Assembly (NCBI GenBank): GCA_024195265.1
Contig: JAJLRJ010000005.1
Span: 17,029,536-17,093,535 of the forward strand
Source: Dendrophyllia cribrosa
Lineage: Eukaryota; Cnidaria; Anthozoa; Scleractinia; Dendrophylliidae
DNA length: 64,000 nucleotides
Direction: 5' to 3'
The translations under genes and the position numbers were made by a program. Below are positions 1 to 11,559 of this stretch, piece by piece (positions within the stretch are counted from its first letter, which is position 1; the number at the start of each line of letters is the position of its first letter). The notes below the pieces were generated by a model. The model was not told where the DNA came from and searched no databases. It saw only the letters and a list, made by a program, of their open reading frames with translations.

Positions 1-89
1 CTGGTATCTTTTATGGCTTTCTATATATCTTTTGAACATTCCTTTGTTAATTTTACATAGAAACTACACCCTAGAGCTACTGTTCACTT

Positions 90-276
90 TCAGTATGTGT
101 ACCATTGTTCATCTTTAGTACACTCGTCACACATGTAACAGTCCTCGTCGTAGTACTGCATGAGGCCGCTTTCATTGGCGTAAACACCTGCAGATAGGCA
201 CTGGAATTTCTTACAGCATTTGGGGCAAATTTCTTCTGTCACTTTGCCTTCCCCGTACTTCTTTTTCAAGTAGTTG
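90..276 (-). CDS. Terminal exon of an unrecognised Cys-rich protein
   Basis: The minus strand has 61 open codons ending in TGA at 92-90. The peptide is rich in Cys, Lys, Glu and Tyr: a CPKCC cluster, one Cys six residues later, then CYMCDEC near the end, finishing in WYTY. The spaced Cys pairs look like zinc-binding knuckles, but I do not recognise a family. An in-frame TAA lies two codons upstream, so the reading frame can only continue through a splice acceptor near 277-278 (AAAG before CAAC), which lacks a good pyrimidine tract. No ATG opens it. It may instead be a fragment of a degraded gene or transposon ORF. The composition is too biased and the frame too clean for obvious chance. Confidence 0.42.
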
Positions 277-707
277 CTTTACTTTGACTCAATGATGTTC
301 ATGATTCGTGTTATCGATAATACATATTTTACCGCTGTTATGCAATCACATTACACATCATAGTATATAGTCATTGATTATAAACATTTCTTACTGACAA
401 AACCTTGTTAACGACTCTGATGCAGTTAATTTCTTACAGTTTCAAACTAACCTCTGCGTCCTTGCGCACACATGAATTCGTATCCGGCGGCTTGTCTTCA
501 TTTCCAGAGATTACGCTTTTTAAAAAGCAAAATAGAAGGAGAGTTGACAGCCACGCGGTTCGCGACATCTCACTGATCTTCTGGTCAGAAGTCGCAGATG
601 AAACAGAAGACTGGGACGAGACATTGAAGTTTCCTCAACTGCCTTTATTTTATTCATTCCAGCTTTCTCTGGATGGAAGGTCATTCCATTCCATTCCAAA
701 AATTACT
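277..707. other. No recognised gene
   Basis: AT-rich sequence. A + strand ORF of 148 codons starting at 405 runs into the minisatellite at 708-815 and shows no family motif; I take it as chance. Confidence 0.4.
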
Positions 708-815
708 TGGGGATCATTTCGGGGTCAGTGTGAAAAAAAATGGGGATCATTTCGGGGTCGATTTGGGGATCATTTCGGGGTCGGGGATCATTTCGGGGTC
801 GGGATCATTTCGGGG
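708..815 (+). repeat. Minisatellite, ~18 bp unit GGGGATCATTTCGGGGTC
   Basis: Five near-identical units, some separated by short spacers (GTGTGAAAAAAAAT, GATTT) and some directly abutting. Units keep GGGATCATTTCGGGG almost perfectly, suggesting recent amplification. Confidence 0.8.
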
Positions 816-1680
816 GCTGTACAGTCTTCTCTTTCTATTTTTCGCAATTAAATACCAAAGATTTTGGCATTTCGCTAGCAAGTCCTGGCAGTAACTAGCC
901 GCGCATCGAGTGAATAGCACGGGAACACGTGCTTATTCCCGTGTTTTAATGAAGTGCAACTTGTGAAATAGGATCGACGCAGGTTCGACGTTTGCTACCA
1001 CGCTGGAATTAAGTCGACTCTTTGTCCAACCTATTTTTAATAATTTCGATGCGACTTAGATTCGACGTTTGCCCCAGGCCTTAGTAAAAGCATTTATTTA
1101 TACACGATAAAATTACAGCAACGGCTGATGTGGCAGCTAATTGAAAGTGTAATGAGAGCTGTAGCAGTGGATACTATTTTGACAAAAACACAGGCGACTG
1201 CCAGCCATGCTCGTAGCACCTGACAAGTTGTTTTCAGCGCGAACTGCTGCAAGGGTGGACTTAAAACTTGGCTTAAAATATTTTCATGGACCTCCACTGC
1301 AATGACACAAATTTCGCTGAGGAATCAAGGTGCACTTTTAGTGTAATACGTGCAGGTTTAGTTTGTTCTTGTGGAAGCCACTAACTGAAGCGAACTAGGC
1401 AAAATCGTGATCGATTTCTGTTGACTTAAGCTTATATTAGACAATTGCCGATAAAAGCCGTCTGCAAGTTGTTTTGCAGCTTTATGTTTTTCGCCGAGAG
1501 GTTTTCTTACGAAAAACGGTATTTTTTTGTTAATGCTGAATTTTAATAATTATTTTTAGAGTCTGCCGAATTGCTGGACCTTTTACATATTTAATCTTAC
1601 CAAATGTTGATGCGAAGATAGCCTCGAAAGCTGTTGCAGAAAGAATGAAACATCTTTTGCCTGAATTAATTCACAATAGT
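816..1680. other. No recognised gene; degenerate dispersed repeat
   Basis: Contains two loose direct copies of a motif ending TTCGACGTTTGC (near 985-1000 and 1050-1070) and a GTGCTTATTCCCGTGTT stretch that pairs imperfectly with CACGGGAACACG just before it. No ORF of interest. Confidence 0.35.
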
Positions 1681-1688
1681 CAATGAGG

Positions 1689-3463
1689 CCCGGGGAGGGG
1701 GGGGGTTGGGGGTACTCCCATATATGAGCTATATAAGTATGTGCCGCTGTGAAGGGTATGGTTTCAGGCCGTTTAGTCTGGGATAGGGTATAGTAATCAG
1801 ACATTTTTGGTCTAGAATAGGGTATCATTTTCCATGAAACTGATCAGCTGCGTGACGAATTTAGCCTAGACAAGGTTTACTGGCAAATGGCATTTAAAAA
1901 TCGGTACGGCGAGCAGTACGGCATTTTTACTTACCCCTGTTAACTAATTACTGTGATAGTGAAAAGTTTTTGAAAAATAGTGAGTCTGGAAAAGGTCTAG
2001 GATAGGGTAGGGTTTTTTGGTGTTTAGTCTAGAATAGGGTTGGAAAATTCAGCTAAAATGGTCTAGTATAGGTTAAGGCACAGGGAGCAGAGGAGGCAAA
2101 TTTGACCTTTACGCGTTCGATCTTTGAGCTTTAATACGCGCGCTGTGTCTTGCGTTATTCGATCTGTTGTTTTCGAGTTTTTGCCCCAGCGGGACCCCAA
2201 GCGTAATCGGCGCTTTCCGGTCGAACGACAGGAAAGCGTAAGCTTTCCGAGCGAGGCACGAAGTGCCGAGAAGAAAAAGAGACAAGGGAAGAAACATAGT
2301 ACCACGTGATTCGTTGGATGTGGACCGCAACATACTGGTGACGGAAGTAAAAACTCCGGAAGTGATATGCCGTCAATAAGTTACGCCAACCGTTACTAAT
2401 TCAAAATTCAAAACAACATGGCAGCTGATCGGAGCGGAGGGAGATTTAAAATGAAACGCGTTGCGAATGAAGAAAATCTTATAATGAAGCTCATTGCATG
2501 CGAAGAAACTCAGAACGTATAAAGTGCTAGTCACAGATAATATTTTTCTTAAGAGTCAACGCAAAGAAGTGGCCCTGAATTCATCTATAGCTTAGCCTAA
2601 ACAATCGTATGGGTTTTAACAGAAGTTTCAATCAGCTTGACATTAAAAGCTTAGACGGACCACAAGAAGCTACAAGAGCATGGACCACAAGAGGCGTGAA
2701 AACTTCTCACCTTGCATCTTACATGCCTTGATTCCACAAGGATTCTAATTCCACCACGTCCTTACATTTTATCGAGTTTGCCTGTTTCGCTTCACAGACC
2801 TTACAATATTCACATTATTCACAATATTCACCTAGCGGACAAAAACAATCACCGAATGGCACTGATCGGAGATATTCCGGAAAAGATGGCATGTTTTGTG
2901 GAAAAGACGCTACCAATTCTGTATGTTCAGATGAATAAACTCATGCCAAAGGCTTCCGGTCATGCGCACACCTCTCTTATGACGTATTTCCGTCACCAGT
3001 ATCCTACGAAAGTCAACTTTGAACGCCATAAAGAGCGATCACCGAAAGAAGTGTTTAATGAAACTCTTCATCGAAATTGTTAAAAAGCTGTCCAGAGACT
3101 GTCCATATAAAGCTGCATGCCGAAAATCAGAACTTTTCATTGAATCAAAAGCGGGTAATCGGGGATCAAAAATTAGGCTCAAATCTGTTTCCTCCCTTGT
3201 CTCTCTTATTGCTGCGTAACGATTTTGTGGTGCCCACAGTCAGCAGTCTGCGGTTACCAACGGAAAGCTCCGATTACGCTTGGGGTCCCGCTGGGGCGAA
3301 AAACAGACTCGAAAACAACAGATGGAAGATCGAAACAGATCGAAGATCGAACGCGTAAAGGTCAAATTTGGCTCCTCTGCTCCCTGTGGTTAAGGGTGTC
3401 AGAGTCCCAGCGGCACACCCCCACCCAAAAATTTGCAGAGTACCCCCCCCCCCCCCCCCCGGA
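1689..3463. mobile_element. G/C-ended TIR element with 8-bp TSD, interrupted by a nested element
   Basis: The left end CCCGGGGAGGGGGGG and right end CCCCCCCCGGA are roughly inverted. They are bounded by perfect 8-bp direct repeats CAATGAGG at 1681-1688 and 3464-3471. Its own sequence is short (about 460 bp). It is marked by repeated TCTAGAATAGGGTAT-type motifs and a GGGGTACTCC sub-end, and it is split by the insertion at 2079-3388. A second, uninterrupted copy lies at 19154-19594 and has the same right-hand text (GGCGGCACATACCCACCC). It has no coding capacity. The 8-bp TSD suits hAT or Mutator-type elements; the family is not assigned. Confidence 0.75.
2079..3388. mobile_element. Nested TIR element (CACAGGGAGCAGAGGAG ends), TSD GTTAAGG
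   Basis: Ends are inverted for roughly 150 bp: left CACAGGGAGCAGAGGAG, right its complement, continuing through TTTACGCGTTCGATC and CCCCAGCGGGACCCCAAG. Flanking direct repeats GTTAAGG lie at 2072-2078 and 3389-3395. The 1.31 kb element sits inside the element at 1689-3463, so it is the younger insertion. The interior has only short ORFs without motifs, so it is non-autonomous. Confidence 0.75.
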
Positions 3464-3471
3464 CAATGAGG

Positions 3472-4168
3472 ATACATTCCAGGCAGACATATTGGTGAAA
3501 ATATACGCTCAATTCTCGACATAATGGACTATACAGATTAATGACAAAATGTGGACTTCTGGAAAGAGAGCTTGAGGATGATTAGAAAATTCTCTGGAAT
3601 AAGTAGGTAAATGGCAAGAAACCGTATACGAGAATCCCACTGGACCCTTGAGGATCTACTGAGCATGCCGTATAACTTAAAAAAAAAAAAAAAGAAACGT
3701 CACATACGGAGACTTTGTGGAAGTGTTATACCCGGCTCCTGACCCCGGGGATTTGCCAATTTTTTTTCACTTGACTGACTTGAGGTTCTATCCTGTCTAT
3801 TCCCCACCCCCGCTCACACAGAAAGAGACAATTTCCCACCCCCCGTGACTCTTACAGACAGTGAAGCATTTACACGCACTTATGTCCAAGTCCTTGTCAA
3901 GATATATTTATTTTTCTTTGTCATGAACGCAAATAAAAGGGTCAAAGATCTTCATTCATCTTTCCATGCACGATGTCACGTAGAAATCTAAGAACAGAGC
4001 TAAGAACCCCAAAGCATATGCCTTTAATAAAACTAAATGAAAGCTTTAAGTATAAGCTTAAATCTATTCTTAGTAACTCATGATTTACTTACGTCAAAGC
4101 AAATTCTGGAATATTTTAATATTACTGACAATCCCACCGCCTGCATCAAATCGACATAAATAAAATAT
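3472..4168. other. No recognised gene
   Basis: Unremarkable AT-rich DNA with an A tract at 3679-3693 and C-rich text around 3800-3845. Confidence 0.4.
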
Positions 4169-4395
4169 ATTCTTGGCTTGAACTTACGTCATATCAAAAT
4201 TCAGAAGCATTAAAAAACGGATGTCGATTCCAAAATTTTATGAAATTGTAGCGAGTTTAATACTACACATCTGGACCAAATTTTGAAGCGCCAGATCATT
4301 TTGTTCAAGAGTTCTAGGCGAACGAGTTTTAGACATTTTTAGTGGAAATGTATGGAGCGGCCATCTTGGTGTACCACTTTGGTACACCAACATGG
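4169..4395. mobile_element. Half copy of a MITE (ATTCTTGGCTT...ACGTCAT end)
   Basis: Begins ATTCTTGGCTTGAACTTACG and matches, in inverse orientation, the right half of the complete MITE at 51316-51881, including the CTCTTGAAC and GGCGAACGAGT/TACTCGTTCGCC text. It ends at a small hairpin around 4370-4388 (GTACCACTTTGGTAC). Another half copy is at 38655-38822. Confidence 0.6.
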
Positions 4396-4933
4396 GCGGG
4401 ATTGGGCACTGCTGGAATTCACTGATGCATTGCCGAACTAACGGAACCGAGTTCGCACCAAAATTGCAAACGTTTCGAAGATATTGGAATTTCCCAACGA
4501 ATTACGCAACACGTCTTCATTCTCTGCGAGCAGAGATTATTTTTCCACCCTAGGTACGTAGCCTGCGCGCGCAGATGGCTCCTACATTGTGTCCTATTTC
4601 CTTTGCTTTTTCCGCGTAAAGCAAATGAAATAGCGTCTGCACGCAGGCGAAAAGTAATATACTTTGCATAATGCATTAGTTTCCTTGTCAGGCTTCTTAT
4701 AAAGCATTAACTGGACCCACAGATATTGTTTTTAGACATTTTTTTTTTTTGAGTTTCAGTAGTGATTATTTAAATATTTTGGACAAAACTTCGGACATGG
4801 TCTAATCACAGCTCAGCTACCTTTTCAAACGTTTTTATTTTAGGTTACCGGTGGTTACATATTGACTTTTTAGTCATCATTAGCGTTGATACTGGTTTCC
4901 TATAATACAACGTAAATGAGTTTAAAGCTACAA
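4396..4933. other. No recognised gene
   Basis: An ORF of 85 codons on the minus strand (4419-4676) has no motif and is taken as chance. A T tract is at 4738-4750. Confidence 0.35.
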
Positions 4934-4945
4934 TAGTCGCACAGG

Positions 4946-5947
4946 GGTGCGTGGGTGAGTCGTGGGTTTTTTCTCAAAGAGTTAATAAGAAAGAATGCCA
5001 GATGGGAAGCACTTAGTTTATTATTATTATTATTTTTTGCGGAGTTCCGTATTATGTTCATCCAGCAGTTCCTGTTTTATCCTACTCTCAACTCGCAGTT
5101 TAAAGATGTTTTAAGATATAACAAGATATAACGGTCCACGGCTTAATCGAGTGAAAAACAATCCATAATCGAATTTTGCTAGACATCCAATAAACGAGCC
5201 TACTCAGGCCTTAAAGTATCAGCGTTACATCAATGTCGTCAAAAGTGTTAGTAAACGTTAATGGAATAATTGCAAAAACTTCGCATTTTTAATCACAGTA
5301 TCTTCTTAAACCCTAGAAAAACGTTTCGAAATAAGGTTCCTTCTGCTGTACCTCCATATTCACAAATAATTTTTTTCCTGATTACCTCTTTCGTTTCCTT
5401 ACAACTGACAGTAACAGGGAAGTGAGATCCTTAGCAAACTCTCGATGCCCGATAAAACGTATATCGACAAAGTCGTTTTGCAAGCTCTTGTTGTCGGTTT
5501 GGAGATTGATAATCGATCTGCTCCAGAAAATGGCCACAATTGGTAAGCGTAATCGTTCGGTCTTTCATATAAACTAAAACGGTGTGAAACATAACAACAA
5601 GGACGATGTTATAGTTATTGTATGTAGTAGTCCACAGCTCATTGGAAGACCATTTTTGTAATGAATGTGATCCCGTGTTTTTAAATAAAGATGATGATGA
5701 TGATGATGATGAACAACGTAAATATACAACTTAGGATGAAAGCAAGAAGGACTTTAGAGCCGTTTTCACTGCCAAATAGTTAACTTTCTTAAACAACAGA
5801 AATTTCGAATTGCCTTTACCAGAGGGCCTTTGGAAGCAGCATAAAAAAGATGTCAGTTGTTAAAATGTTGTTAATATGATGCACGATCACGCACGACCCA
5901 CGCCCAACGACGCACGATCCACCCACGCACGCCATTTAGACAATCTC
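4946..5947. mobile_element. 1.0 kb insertion flanked by 12-bp direct repeats
   Basis: TAGTCGCACAGG occurs at 4934-4945 and again at 5948-5959, bracketing the segment. Its two ends carry related GCGTGGGTG / CACCCACGC text (inverted), with a short CACGCACGACCCA minisatellite at 5885-5937 on the right. An AATAAA followed by (GAT)n at 5687-5712 looks like the 3' end of a LINE within it. Element class is unclear; the long TSD favours a retrotransposition event. Confidence 0.45.
5446..5550 (+). CDS. Possible 34-codon small ORF
   Basis: ATG at 5446 opens 34 codons ending at a TAA that overlaps a good splice donor (TTG then GTAAGC). The peptide begins MPDKTYIDKVVLQ. It lies inside the 4946-5947 insertion, so it may be transposon debris. 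No family recognised. Confidence 0.15.
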
Positions 5948-5959
5948 TAGTCGCACAGG

Positions 5960-6596
5960 AAAAGATTAAATAACTATTAACGTGTTATATTTTATTCACT
6001 CATACCAGCAGATACCACGCAGCTCTTTACAACCTCTAATTTCATTGGACCTGTATATCACGCAGCTCTATTGTTTTCAGGGCTAGGGTCCATTGTTTTC
6101 TCAGTAAATCAGAGAAGACCTTGTATTAAAGAGCTGCGTACTGCCTCCATACCAGCTTTAAAACGCTAGCCCTGACAAACACTGATTACAGCAAATTATT
6201 ATTTTTTTTAAAAAATTCGGATCAAACACCTAGCTTTCTTAAGGTACAAAGGTACAAAGTTTCAACTTTAAAAGAAAGTTAAAAATCTTAAAAACTACTC
6301 TGATTCGCTGAATGCCTGATTCATGGAGGTACTCCCCCTTCCCACCTATTAATGTTTAAAGAAACAATTTTTATTCTTGGACCTTATTAGCAAGCCTGGA
6401 TCAGTGCTTACATACTTATACCTAAAACCAGATTAAAATTACTAAAACGTTAGTTAACCTTTTGTTTTGCTACCTCTAAAAACAAATGGAATCCTCATGT
6501 CACCTTTGATTTGAAATTTCTATTCCCTCCATAAATCCCATTAACTATAAGCTCCTGTTACATTAATATGACATCCCCCACCACCTTTTGGAAATT
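5960..6596. other. Probable 3' flank of the 6597-7319 gene
   Basis: No ORF of interest. Downstream on the minus strand of the stop at 6597, so it probably includes the 3' UTR. Two related CACGCAGCTCT motifs at 6013-6070 and an inverse AGAGCTGCGT near 6137 are visible. Confidence 0.4.
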
Positions 6597-7319
6597 CTAC
6601 TTCCTCAAGTAGTAGTGTCTCTTCGATAAATCCCCATTGCATTCTGGTTTTCGACCGAAAATGTGTACTTTATTTATCACTTGCGTGTAAATGTATTTTA
6701 AACGTTTGATGTCTTTTGACTCAAAAGCCAGCTGTGCTAGCACACATTCGTTAGAAATTGTCTCAAACTCGTCAAAAAGAATTGAACATTGATTCCAATA
6801 TCTTCTCAGAGCATCATTCATTTCTTCATTCAATTCAGGAGATCCATCCATGCTATCTAGAAAAAGCTGGTTGACGGGGCAGAACTCAGCACAATTAGCC
6901 AAAAATGTTTTGGGTCCTCCCAAATTCCCAATATTTATGAAGCCTGATAAATTCTCGAAAATTTTTGCACAGTTTTGGCAAGGAGCTTTTGGTTTTACAT
7001 AATCTGCTGCACAAAATGCAGAAGATGCCCAGTTTCTACTATCTGCGGTAGCTAGAGGCTCAAAAAATATTATCGCCTTCTGGAGGCTCCATTTAAATTG
7101 AGTAATTCTGTTGTACAAATAAAGAGGCCTTAAGAAATGATTCACAGCTATTGATGATCCAATAAAGCATTGGTCATCATGTGACACTTTTGCCAAAACC
7201 TTAGGCCTAAATCTGTTTTTCTCATTAAGCAACTTAAACCAATATTTTGCCATTTTCATTACATTGTTGGCATGATCTTCACTGCCCCTTGAATGCTCAT
7301 GTTCTGCCAAGTCACTGAA
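6597..7319 (-). CDS. Last exon of an unrecognised 241-residue-plus protein
   Basis: The minus-strand frame is open from a splice acceptor (TTTTCATCTTTCAG, AG at 7321-7320) to TAG at 6599-6597, about 240 codons. No ATG starts it; the first codons read FSDLAEHEHS, so upstream exons must exist at higher coordinates. Visible features: KYWFKLLNEK, a PCQNC pair in the middle, NCAEFCPVNQ about 25 residues later, and an Asp/Glu-rich helix-like stretch before a basic C-terminus (SKRHYYLRK). PCxxC and CAE are both deaminase-fold signatures, but here they occur in reversed order, so I do not assign that function. The frame is long and clean, unlike the transposon debris around it, so I take it as a real host exon. 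Confidence 0.6.
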   Translation of the reverse strand, partial: FSDLAEHEHSRGSEDHANNVMKMAKYWFKLLNEKNRFRPKVLAKVSHDDQCFIGSSIAVNHFLRPLYLYNRITQFKWSLQKAIIFFEPLATADSRNWASSAFCAADYVKPKAPCQNCAKIFENLSGFINIGNLGGPKTFLANCAEFCPVNQLFLDSMDGSPELNEEMNDALRRYWNQCSILFDEFETISNECVLAQLAFESKDIKRLKYIYTQVINKVHIFGRKPECNGDLSKRHYYLRK

Positions 7320-8900
7320 CTGAAAGATGAAAAGAGGTTAAAGTCACAGTTGATTTCTAGGAGGGCAGAATTAAGTATAGCACTTTATGTGAGACTTCCG
7401 GTCTAATAGTTATTGCCGGTTTTATCCCCAGGTGTCCAGTCCAGGGTTCAGTCCAAGAGTCCAGTCCAAGAGTCTAGTCCAGGAGTCCAAGTCCAGTCTA
7501 GCTTTTCCAGCTGGCCCTTTCGTAGTCATATCTGTACACTGTTATTTGTCAACACCGCTTCAGTTGGTTATTATTTCTAATTAGGACAATTAGCACCCTT
7601 AAGCCAATAGCTATTAATAAATTAGCCTTACAATTGTGTTTTCTTATTAATATAGATTTGTTTAATTACGTAATCCTACTTTTGCTTTCTGTTTCACATT
7701 TCATAGCTATTGTTTATTTTTTTTAAGCCGCTTCCGCTTACTTAGTTTACTTTTGTGGAGTTGGATTATTTGTTCAAAGACATTTAATTGCTACTCGGCG
7801 TTTCATGCTTCTCATGAAGCAATCATCAAGCAACTGCCAAAAATAACCACGATAACATCCTGACATGTGCCACACTAGGAATGCATTGTTCTACATTTTC
7901 AATGTCCTTGATTGTATTAGTTATTTTTGGCAACTGATACATTGGGGCCAAAATAAATGACCTTCTTATTACATTCAGCAATAATAATATTGTGGTGGTC
8001 TCGAAAACTCAGACCTCGCACGCCTTGAAGCATCCGACCTCAAAAACTCTGACCCCTCAAAAACTCAGACAGTACTCATAGATTAAAATTTAATTATTTA
8101 ATAATTGGTGCAATGGGCATCACTAATTCTTACATTTGAATGTGTCATATATGTATTATTTTATAGGATCTTATAGCCATTCAACACAACAACTTTGCAA
8201 ATATGTTGATTGAATGGCTACAGCGAATAAAGCTATCATGTCACACATGCATATTTACAGATTTCCTTATAAGTTTTATACAAATAATGATGTTCCCTAG
8301 TTTTCAAGTTTGGAGAGACAAACAAATAAAGTATATGTATGTATGTATGTACAGCCACAATCTGGTGTCAAGTTCTCCGCCCTCCCCCCCCCCCCCCCCC
8401 CCCTCCAAAAAATGGTGACGTGATAGCATTTTGAATCACACCCCCTGAAACTGAGTCTGTACTGACTGGTAGTTGATGTGGTCTGAGATTTTAAGTGGTC
8501 TGAACACTTTTAGAGTAATAAATACCATCATTCATGATCATTATTATTGTTCCTCCAACAAAATTGAAAACGAAACACATTTTCTATTGTATTGCAATCG
8601 ATAATAAAGATATTAGACAAAACGTTATGCATGAATTAAAATTATTACTATTACTACATTAAAATTATTTTTTATTTGAAATTGTTGCTCCTTTCATTTG
8701 CAGAAAACTAGGTTATTTTGTATATATATTAATCATTCCAATTATTATTAAGAGACACACACGCACACACATACTACAAGGCATTAGGGCCCACTGCAGT
8801 CATTTACCGGTAGGTATAATTATAATAATATCATTAGTTTAGCAGATCTGATATTAACTATTTTTTGCCTCCACTAGACACCCGAACAAACACACAAGGC
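7320..8900. other. Probable intron/upstream of the 6597-7319 gene; minisatellite and LINE tail
   Basis: Holds a degenerate AGTCCAGTCCAAG minisatellite at 7433-7500, text related to CAAAAACTCAGAC at 7993-8070, a LINE-like 3' end (ACAAATAAAG then TATG repeats, 8322-8352), a C tract at 8386-8402 and a CA-rich run at 8755-8773. No coding exon could be supported. Confidence 0.45.
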
Positions 8901-8906
8901 TAAGAG

Positions 8907-9066
8907 CAGGGGTTTCAATAAGAATTGAAGTAGGCTGCTGGCCAAGGTATAATAGGCGGCTGTGACAGATAAGTCCCCATCCCACTAGGGCAGTCTGGTA
9001 ATCGGCGGTGAGAGTCGAAGTAGGCGGCGGTACACTGCTGGTAGCCGGCTTCTATTGAAACCCCTG
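8907..9066. mobile_element. 160-bp hAT-like MITE, 6-bp TSD TAAGAG
   Basis: Ends CAGGGGTTTCAATA and its inverse (TATTGAAACCCCTG) are flanked by perfect TAAGAG at 8901-8906 and 9067-9072. CAGGG termini are typical of hAT transposons; a 6-bp TSD is known for a subset of them. The elements at 50083-50899 and 51174-52922 share this architecture. Confidence 0.72.
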
Positions 9067-9091
9067 TAAGAGGCGTGGGGCGTGGGGCGTT

Positions 9092-9250
9092 GGTCAACCA
9101 GGCCCACCATACATTTTATTATTGAAAAAGGACTATAATATTACAATATTACTATAACTATACTATAATATTACAATAACTCTAAGTTGGTCAGCCAGGC
9201 CCACGATACATTTTATTATTGACAAAGGAACATAATATAACAATAACTCT
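9092..9250 (+). repeat. Two-copy tandem duplication (~97 bp)
   Basis: GGTCAACCAGGCCCACCATAC at 9092 recurs at about 9188 as GGTCAGCCAGGCCCACGATAC, each followed by ATTTTATTATTGA and ATAATAT(T)ACAATA text. Confidence 0.65.
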
Positions 9251-9422
9251 AAGCGCACCAGAGCCGGACACGTCAACCCCAAAAAACCAACTGTTGGAAA
9301 AACTAGGGACCGTGTACCCCCGACCTATGCAGCCAGGTGCTACCTTTATGGTTTTAAGGTGTTTTGAACTAAGAAATAAACGACTAAAATATGCGGCTAA
9401 AACTGCCGATAACAAGTCTTAA

Positions 9423-11426
9423 AGGAGAAGTTCACTCCAGAAGGCACTCTTTTTTTCTTTCCACTAATAAAAAGTACATATAGAGATAGGATGCTGAGCA
9501 AAGTTTCAGCTTCTAAAGAGCTTCCAATCCCAATTAAATCCTTGTCCAAAGTAGCCCAAAAATCATTTTGAACGCCGCCATTTTTTAACCATATTTAGCA
9601 GCCTGGCCTTGAAATGTGACGTCATTCCGTCCAACTTGAAGTGACTCGTTTTGTTTACTATACTGAAATCATGGATTAAGAGGGTTATCAAGCGTCCCGG
9701 TCGCATTTCTCGAAATTCACCAGAATTTTTCTGCTCGTTAAGGCCCAAAGTTTCTTTTCTCGAAAGAGTATGAGTTATCTTCCTGAGATTTTATACGAGC
9801 CCGAGTTTTTTTAACAATCGCAGCATCGTACATGATCTTTATCAGGCAATAATTCTTCGCTCTATCGCAGACACACAGAAGAAGAAAACATTAGAGATGG
9901 GAAAGGAAAAGGTAAATTCAATAGAAATGTATCCGGCTTATAAGAGGCTTTGAAGAGATGTGAGATTTAACACCGGCACAAACTGGAAAGGACTGAAATA
10001 GTTTCTCAAGCCGAATAATTTTATATTTATTTTGCTTCGGCGTTTTTTTATACACAGATCGATTTGTTTAGGTCTTCGGTACAGAATGAGGTGAGAGATG
10101 TTTCAAATCAATTTCTTCTTTCACAAGCTTTTAAATGTTTTTTTTTTCCTGAAATTAGCATGCATCGCCAACGCTTTCCAACGTTTTTATTTTATTCCGA
10201 TTCCTGTTATTGAATTAATAAGGATTGATAACAATTCTAAAGCAAATTTCGTCGATAAGGTGATGATGGAAGTCTTTTGATTCTCGTAATATATTTCGCA
10301 AACGGGAATAAGCTAAATGTGAGCATGCTGTTACCAAATTTATCATTTGACAGAAATAGCTAAAAAAAACTGCATATCAGCGTGCGTGTCGCGTTTCAAC
10401 GCAAAAATTTGCATAGAGGCATAGAATTGGACAAGGTCAAAATATTTTAACATGCACTGAAAATAATAACCACAAAGACTACTTCATTAATAAGACTGAT
10501 GTGAAACGGATATTATTGGAAGAAATATATTTCTATGTTCAGTTTGCTAGTGGAGTTTTCTTTCAAACTAAGTCACTGCTGAATGTTGTGATTCCTGTTA
10601 TTTACGTTACAACAAAAACAACGGGAAGCGAAACAGGAAAACACTGAAATTTCAAACAGTTCGAATAAACTATGTACATTTGACAACCGGCTGGGAAGGA
10701 ATTGTATTTATACAAAAAAAAATTGATTACAAATTGTTGTTCAGTTTAATTCACAGTCAACTTACTCCCACAAATCCGACCGTATATAAAAAAAATCCCC
10801 GAACCCAAATAAAATTCATGACTCGAACGATACAATTTCAGTCTTTACCTACTTGCGCCGCTGTTCAGAAAACTTTCATATAATCGCTACAAACGTCGTT
10901 GAAAGCTAGATTAAGTTTGATTGAATTTATTTACCTTTTCCTTTCCCGTCTCAAAAGTTTTCCTTTGTTTTGTTAAGGAGTAAAGAATTATTTTCTTGAA
11001 AACCGGGTTGCCGGTTCGGTGCTGTGATGTGGTAAAAAAAATCCGGTCGATATAAAATAACTCATTCTGTTTCGAGAAAAGAGAAACTTTGGGCTGAAAC
11101 ATAAATTATTAAAGGGCAGAAAAATTCCGGTGAATTTCGTGAAATGCGGCCAGGACCCTTGATAACCATCTTAATCCATGATTTCAGTATAGTAAACAAA
11201 ACGAGTCACTTCAAGTTGGACGGAATGACGTCACATTTCAAGGCCAGGCTGCCAAATATGGTTAAAAAATGGCGGCATTCAAAACGATTTTTGGGCTACT
11301 TTGGACAAGGATTTAATTGGGATTGGAAGCTCTTTAGGACTTAAACTTTGCTCAGCATCCTATCTCTATATGTACTTTTTATTAGTGGAAAGAAACAAAG
11401 AGTGCCTTCTGGAGTGAACTTCTCCT
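9423..11426. mobile_element. 2.0 kb TTAA-flanked fold-back element (piggyBac-like, non-autonomous)
   Basis: TTAA at 9419-9422 and 11427-11430 brackets inverted ends starting AGGAGAAGTTCACTCC; the outermost 30 bases match perfectly. The arms run about 350 bp (9423-9779 and about 11058-11426), including GTGACGTCATTCCGTCC and a TTCTCGAAA motif. The roughly 1.3 kb interior has no transposase. An exact TTAA target with no other duplication is the hallmark of piggyBac-type transposition, though the long arms are unusual for it. Confidence 0.78.
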
Positions 11427-11559
11427 TTAAGGTATTTCAATAAACAACTAAGACGAAAGTTAACTTGTTTGAACAGTACAAGAGGCGGCAAGGCTGACCG
11501 TAGAATGACACAAATCTATCAACGGACACTTTTCAAACTCACGAACCGTGAGCCCCTGC

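Noticed and set aside
405..851. 148-codon ORF
   Set aside because: Its C-terminal third is translated minisatellite, and the rest shows no motif or splice context.
6899..7000. Deaminase catalytic site in the 6597-7319 protein
   Set aside because: Motif order is reversed relative to known deaminases, so no enzymatic call is made.
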